64,000 nucleotides of DNA, from NCBI GenBank assembly GCA_019912315.1, contig JAIOJA010000019.1, positions 1 through 64,000 of the forward strand, given 5' to 3'. Below are positions 59,029 through 64,000 of this stretch, piece by piece. This stretch comes from Planctomycetota bacterium (GTDB taxonomy: Bacteria > Planctomycetota > UBA8742 > UBA2392). The notes below the pieces were generated by a model that saw only the letters and a program-made list of their open reading frames with translations, was not told where the DNA came from and made no database searches. The translations under genes and the position numbers were made by a program. The number at the start of each line of letters is the position of its first letter. Position 1 is the stretch's first letter.

Positions 59029-60285
59029 CTATTCCTCCAGGATCTTGGCCATGTTGATGCGCGTCAGTTTCTTGCGGATTTCGTCGTACTCAGGCTCGCC
59101 CTTCTTATAGAGCTTCTTGAGCTCCCGGTAGCACTTCTCCGCTTCCTTCCAGTCCTCGAACTTCTCGGCCTTGCGCGCTTCAAGCCACAGGCGCTCCGAG
59201 CGCTGCTTGTTCACCCAGTCCTTGAACTTGGGGTCGTTCTCAAGTTCCTTCAGTGCCTCGTCAATGCGGGTCTTGGCGTAGTCGCCGTACTTCTTCTTGA
59301 TGTCCTTAAAGCGCTTTTCAGCGCCGTTGAAGTCGCCCTGTTTGGCTTCCTCAATCGCCTCATGCACTTCGGCGTCGATGATTACCCGGCACTCCTCGAT
59401 GCGCTCCAGCGACGCTTCGTAGGCTTCAATGCGGACTTCAACCGCCGTGGCCGCCAGGTAAAAGTTCAAGGCCTGCAGGTAGTTCTTCGCCTCAAAGGCC
59501 TGCTCGCCCCTGGCGTAATTGTTTTTGATCTCGTTGATCAGCCCGTCGTCAGGCCCCTTGTTGCCCGATACCGGGTTCGTGCCGTACTGGGGAACGCCGT
59601 TGTCCGCCTCAAAGTCCTTGAAGCGGCACGGGTAGTCGATCATGCCCTTCCAGATGCAGAAGTGCAGGTGCATGGACTCGTTGCTGCCCTGGCAGAGTTT
59701 CTGCCCCGCCAGTACCTTGTCGCCCACAGCGACCAGCGCCGTGTTGCTGCCGTTATGGGCGTAGACGCTGGTTTCACCGTCCGCGTGCTCGATGTAAATG
59801 ACGTTCGCGTTCTCGTTGCCAGCAGGCTCGTTGTCCACGACGTTTGTGACTTTGCCGTCGCGCGCCGCACAGATGTACTGCCCGCGCACAATATGAAAGT
59901 CCCAGGCGTAGTAGTTCTGCGCCTTCATGTGCGTGGCCCGCGGCGGACCGATCTTGTTGCCATTCCAGCTCTGGTACACCTGGTGCCCGACGCCCGCCGG
60001 CCACGGCAGGAAGTACTTCGCGGGCCAGGTCAGTCCCACACCCTGCTTCTGCTGCCAGCCCGCAATCCCCGGGCGATCCGGGTTGCTGCCGACGGACACC
60101 AGCTTCTCGGTTTCCTCGTAGGCGGCCTGCAACTCTTCTTCGCTTAGCTCGTCGCCCTTCTTCTTCGCCTGCGCGAACAGTGCCGGGCCCAGCGCGCTGG
60201 CGGCAACGGAGAACCCGACGGCCTGCATCCAGACGCGGCGATCTTTCCGGAATTTCGGTGTGTGCATCTCGGAGTTATCCGGCAT
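59029..60285 (-). CDS. M23-family peptidase-like protein with C-terminal helical/TPR-like region
   Basis: NYYAWDFHI.., VYIEHADGETSVYAHN, ESMHLHFCIW; exported N-terminus. Confidence 0.75.
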   Translation of the reverse strand: MPDNSEMHTPKFRKDRRVWMQAVGFSVAASALGPALFAQAKKKGDELSEEELQAAYEETEKLVSVGSNPDRPGIAGWQQKQGVGLTWPAKYFLPWPAGVGHQVYQSWNGNKIGPPRATHMKAQNYYAWDFHIVRGQYICAARDGKVTNVVDNEPAGNENANVIYIEHADGETSVYAHNGSNTALVAVGDKVLAGQKLCQGSNESMHLHFCIWKGMIDYPCRFKDFEADNGVPQYGTNPVSGNKGPDDGLINEIKNNYARGEQAFEAKNYLQALNFYLAATAVEVRIEAYEASLERIEECRVIIDAEVHEAIEEAKQGDFNGAEKRFKDIKKKYGDYAKTRIDEALKELENDPKFKDWVNKQRSERLWLEARKAEKFEDWKEAEKCYRELKKLYKKGEPEYDEIRKKLTRINMAKILEE

Positions 60286-60369
60286 GTACCTTACCCTCTT
60301 GCCCAGGGTTGAGCGACAAACCTGTCCCGAAGCCGCTCTGCTAAGGTTGTGCATGTTAACGAATTGTTC

Positions 60370-61203
60370 TTACGGTGGTTCGGCGTTTTTTGGAGTCTCC
60401 GACTCCGCGGCAATGGCCAGAATAGTCGCCGCGGCCGCCCCGGCGGGCACCACGAACAGGTTTACACCGGGAACAAGCAGAAACAGGCTGGCACCCGCAC
60501 CCATGCCGGCGGCGGCCCAGAAGTTGCGCTTTGCCCACTCCAGTTTGCGTCGCAGGGTGTAATCCTTCAGTGCCAGCGGATAGTCCATCAAGTCGGCGCC
60601 CATGATGATCGCGCCGACGGGAAGGGCGACGAAGCCCAATACCACTGTCAGCAGGGCGCCGATCGCAAGCGGAATCTCGATCAGCAGCACCACCAGCGTC
60701 CACTTGAGCCCCTGTACCAGGGCAAACAACTGGCGCCGGACGTAGTGCAGGCGGGGCTTCTCGCCAACCAGCGCGCGCCCCGTATAGCGCCCGTAGACGC
60801 GCTCGCAGATCGGGTCAATGAACAGGGGCCCGAATATGGCCATCACCGGCACAAACAGGAAATACGCAAGCACCAGCGCCAGCAGGAACGCAAGAACACC
60901 GCCCAGCCAGGCGATCCAGCTTTCCTGAAGCCATTCAACCAGCCAGTACTTCGCCGCGAAGAAGGCGCCGATGGACACGCCCAGCAGCACCATGGCGCAC
61001 AGGATCACGGGTGCGAGCGCGTACCGGAACAGCCCGCCGCCCGGCGCCACCAGTTTCAGCCCCGTGGTGAACGCGGCGAACCCGCTGACGAAGCCGCGCA
61101 TTCCACCCGGCAGGGGCGTCGTGACGGGCAATGGCAGGGGCGGGTTCACTGTGGCTTTTCCGTTTGTCCGAGGCGCAGAGTGTGGGCGTGAACGTGATCC
61201 CAT
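60370..61203 (-). CDS. EI24/CysZ-like membrane protein
   Basis: FVSGFAAFTTGLKLVAPGGGLFRYALAPV.., FGPLFIDPICERVYG; start uncertain (possibly 61101). Confidence 0.75.
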   Translation of the reverse strand: MGSRSRPHSAPRTNGKATVNPPLPLPVTTPLPGGMRGFVSGFAAFTTGLKLVAPGGGLFRYALAPVILCAMVLLGVSIGAFFAAKYWLVEWLQESWIAWLGGVLAFLLALVLAYFLFVPVMAIFGPLFIDPICERVYGRYTGRALVGEKPRLHYVRRQLFALVQGLKWTLVVLLIEIPLAIGALLTVVLGFVALPVGAIIMGADLMDYPLALKDYTLRRKLEWAKRNFWAAAGMGAGASLFLLVPGVNLFVVPAGAAAATILAIAAESETPKNAEPP

Positions 61204-62063
61204 TCCGGTGGCGGCGGGTGCTTGCGATACAGCGTGCAGCGCCGCAGATACAGCCGCGAAGGCCCGTCGTCGCCAGTGATCTTGTCGGCATCCTGGAAGC
61301 GCTTCTCCGCGCGGTCCCAGTCCCGGTCGCGAAACGACTTCAGTCCCCGCTCAAAGATTTCGACCATCAGACGGTTCTGGTCCGGCACGTCTTCGCGAGG
61401 CCCGACAAGCTCATAAATCGGGGTTGTGCGGTCCGTGCCGTGTACCTTGACCACGTCCAGTTCACGCGTCAGGAACTGCTCTTTGACCGCGGCGTTGGTC
61501 TCGCGCGAGATGATAATCGGCGAACGATACAGCCGGGCCGCCTGCTGCAACTGCACTGTCAGGCTGACGGCTTCTCCGATTGCCGTGTACATGGCGCGCT
61601 CAGACGTGCCGACGTTGCCCACAATGGCGGGGCCGGTAACCAGCCCGATGCTCTGGCTGATGCGCCCGAAGCCCTTGAGTTGCCACTCGGCGGCCATCTT
61701 GTAGGTCTCGCGAAGGGCCGAATAGGCGGCCTTGCAGGCGTGCAGGGGGTGGATGTCGTCATCCACGGGCGCGCCGAAAATAGCGAAGATGGCGTCGCCG
61801 AAGAACTTGTCCACGAAGCCACGGTTGCCGCGAATCAGGTCGGTCATGCGCGAGAAGTAGTTGCACAGCAGCTCAACCACCGCGTCGGGTGAGGCGTAGC
61901 TTGTGACTTCTGTGAAGCCCCAGATGTCCAGATACGCCAGCGTCACGTTGCGCCGCGACGCGCCGAGCCTCAGCACGTCCGGGTTCTTCTCGGCCGTCTC
62001 GACCAGCAGTTTGCCGGCGTAGCGCACGAGGTGATCACGGGTAACTTTGCGCCCGAATGCCAT
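61146..62063 (-). CDS. Class III adenylate/guanylate cyclase
   Basis: VTLAYLDIWGFTEVTSYASPD, VDKFFGDAIFAIFGAPV, GLVTGPAIVGNVGTSERAMYTAIGEAVSLTVQLQQAA. Confidence 0.88.
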   Translation of the reverse strand: MAFGRKVTRDHLVRYAGKLLVETAEKNPDVLRLGASRRNVTLAYLDIWGFTEVTSYASPDAVVELLCNYFSRMTDLIRGNRGFVDKFFGDAIFAIFGAPVDDDIHPLHACKAAYSALRETYKMAAEWQLKGFGRISQSIGLVTGPAIVGNVGTSERAMYTAIGEAVSLTVQLQQAARLYRSPIIISRETNAAVKEQFLTRELDVVKVHGTDRTTPIYELVGPREDVPDQNRLMVEIFERGLKSFRDRDWDRAEKRFQDADKITGDDGPSRLYLRRCTLYRKHPPPPEWDHVHAHTLRLGQTEKPQ

Positions 62064-62170
62064 GTTTCTCCTGTGAAGCCCGCGCGAGATTACCATAAGG
62101 CGCGATGACGGGAACCAAGCCGTCGACGCCGGGCTTTGACGCGCCGCCGTAATCGGCCATAATCGTGCTC

Positions 62171-62857
62171 ATGGACGCCGACCCGAACTTTCGCCTGAAA
62201 GCATTTGCCGTCATCGCATGTGTGCTGGGGGTGTTCCTGGTTTCCTTTGTGGCGCAGCGCGTCTGGTTCTGGATGCGCACCCGAAGGCGCGAGGACGTCG
62301 ATACGTCGAAGGTTGAGCCGATCATCGACTTGGGGCTGCTGGGGCTGGGCGCAATCGTGATATGGATGGCCGTAGAGGCCCTGGTGCTGGCCGTTCTCAC
62401 CACCGATTTGAACGTCCAGCCGAACCAGCAACGCAAGATTGCCGAGATCGAAGTCGGCAAACTGGACAATGAGACCGACCAGCTGAACCTGTTGTTCTAC
62501 CCCGTCGATCCGGCCGGGCGCCGTCTGCCCGCACAACGCCGCCCCGTGCTTACCAGCGGCGATGAGCTGGAGCTGATCGTTGAGGTGATCGAGTGGCGCG
62601 GACCATGGCGATGGCTGGGTGAGGGCGGTTTCTACCGGTTCGTCAGCCTGGGCGGCTACGACGATGGCTCGGGCGATACACCGGAAAGGACGCTGCTGGA
62701 CCCTGCGGGAGTACCCCGCACCATCGGTGCGACGGTATTTCTGCGCAAGGCCAAGCAGTGGGAGGTGCGCCAGATTTGTGAAGAAGGCGACATCTTCGAC
62801 GTGTGGCTCAATCCCGAAAGCGGCGAGCTGCAGGTGCGCGAACACTCCGGCGGCTAA
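62171..62857 (+). CDS. Two-TM hypothetical protein
   Basis: hydrophobic segments at N-term; no family recognised. Confidence 0.6.
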   Translation: MDADPNFRLKAFAVIACVLGVFLVSFVAQRVWFWMRTRRREDVDTSKVEPIIDLGLLGLGAIVIWMAVEALVLAVLTTDLNVQPNQQRKIAEIEVGKLDNETDQLNLLFYPVDPAGRRLPAQRRPVLTSGDELELIVEVIEWRGPWRWLGEGGFYRFVSLGGYDDGSGDTPERTLLDPAGVPRTIGATVFLRKAKQWEVRQICEEGDIFDVWLNPESGELQVREHSGG

Positions 62858-62870
62858 GCGGCCCGGGGCG

Positions 62871-63986
62871 TCATTCCGGCTTGTCGTCGTCGGTGATCAC
62901 CTGGTCGAAATCGGGCAGGTCGGGCGGGGGCTGGGCAGGCGCTTCGGGTGTCGGCATCGGCTGCACCTGCGGCGCCGTCACGGCCGCGATGGCGGCATCA
63001 ATCTGAGCCTGGGTAGCCTCGACGGGCTGGGGCAGCGGGTCGCCGCCGGCCTGGCTTAGCTCGTTCACTCGGGCGAGAATCCGGCGGCGGCTGGCCAGAT
63101 TGGTGACCAGCAGCCCTCCCGCCAGCGCCGCGCCGAACGCGGCGTACGTCACCCAGCGCCACTGGAAATCATCCGCGCGGCCCGCGTGGCGCTCGCTCGC
63201 GTTGCCCGGAACAATTGCCGCCCGCCCCTTCTCTTTGCCCCAGGACATCGCGCTGATCGAGCCGTGAATCGGCGAAAACTGGGATACCGTCTGCCGCTCC
63301 GGGGAGTCGCTCGATCCGCCGATCAACTGCGCGATGTACGGAACAACAAGCCACACCACAATCAGCAGCCCCGCCAGCACGCCCGCAAGCGCCCGCGAGA
63401 TACCACTAAGCGTCAGTCGCCAGGTAACCTGAGCCGCCGCAAGCAGCGTAATCCCGATCACCAGCAGCAGCGCCAGATAGCCCCGGAACTCGTGGTCGCG
63501 GAAGGTTGTCACGGCGTCGCGCAACTCGGATTCCGGCTTCATCGCGACTGACGTAAACCCGCCCGCCGAAGCGGGACCGCCGCCTCCGAAGGCCGATTGC
63601 GTGTCCAGCCCCATGACTTGCGTGTAATCATCAATCAGCGCGGCCTTGTCGTCGATGCGGGCGTCTAGCTGGGCATAGCAGATCCACGCCGCAAAACCCA
63701 GCAGCGTAAGCCCCACAACGGTAATGATCGCGCTGTGCAGGGCACCCCGGTCACTGCCCGGAAAAAACAGGCGACCGCCCGCCTTCATCATGCCCTCGGG
63801 CATCTTCTCCATCTGCCGGCGTACCCGGCGGCTCGGTACGGGTGCTTCCGCCGGCGCGGTCACGGCCGGAACCATCAGCACCAGCCCGAAGTAGACAGCG
63901 CCGAACAACAGCGCGCCGATACTGGAATCGTGGTACGGGGTGCGCGCAATCAGGAAGTACAGCGCGATCTGCGCCGGAATCACCAC
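62871..63986 (-). CDS. Multi-TM hypothetical protein, possibly continuing beyond the window
   Basis: several TM segments, Pro-rich C-term; 5' end within 15 nt of the window end. Confidence 0.55.
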   Translation of the reverse strand: MVIPAQIALYFLIARTPYHDSSIGALLFGAVYFGLVLMVPAVTAPAEAPVPSRRVRRQMEKMPEGMMKAGGRLFFPGSDRGALHSAIITVVGLTLLGFAAWICYAQLDARIDDKAALIDDYTQVMGLDTQSAFGGGGPASAGGFTSVAMKPESELRDAVTTFRDHEFRGYLALLLVIGITLLAAAQVTWRLTLSGISRALAGVLAGLLIVVWLVVPYIAQLIGGSSDSPERQTVSQFSPIHGSISAMSWGKEKGRAAIVPGNASERHAGRADDFQWRWVTYAAFGAALAGGLLVTNLASRRRILARVNELSQAGGDPLPQPVEATQAQIDAAIAAVTAPQVQPMPTPEAPAQPPPDLPDFDQVITDDDKPE

Positions 63987-64000
63987 AGCCGCCAGCGACC

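Noticed and set aside
59362-60147. 261-aa + strand ORF
   Set aside because: Antisense to the M23-like peptidase

Overview
High-GC bacterial chromosomal window. Planctomycetota-like affiliation is an inference from gene content; no rRNA is present to place it. The backbone is ordinary housekeeping: RNase Y, ClpC, aroF-type DAHP synthase, thiS-thiG, pyrE, ribF, miaB, FetAB-type exporter, acyl-CoA dehydrogenase, fatty acid desaturase, tRNA-Ala, tRNA-Leu and tRNA-Gln. Between these sit many lineage-specific exported or membrane-anchored proteins. Accessory features: (1) an arsR-arsI-acr3-arsC operon with unusual cysteine motifs; (2) a RAYT (HUH/Y1 transposase) with three ~50-nt double-hairpin REP elements, one of which is read through by the RAYT ORF; (3) two unrelated IS remnants (IS630-like with TIRs, IS3-like) that each kept both protein ends but lost the catalytic middle; (4) two TPR/AAA-type gene remnants truncated at about the same domain boundary; (5) several intergenic fold-back repeats built from short word-like units, including one on each side of aroF; (6) three translationally coupled proline-rich membrane paralogs. 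No CRISPR array, rRNA, prophage or biosynthetic cluster was recognised. Everything comes from reading the sequence and the supplied ORF track; no database search was run.
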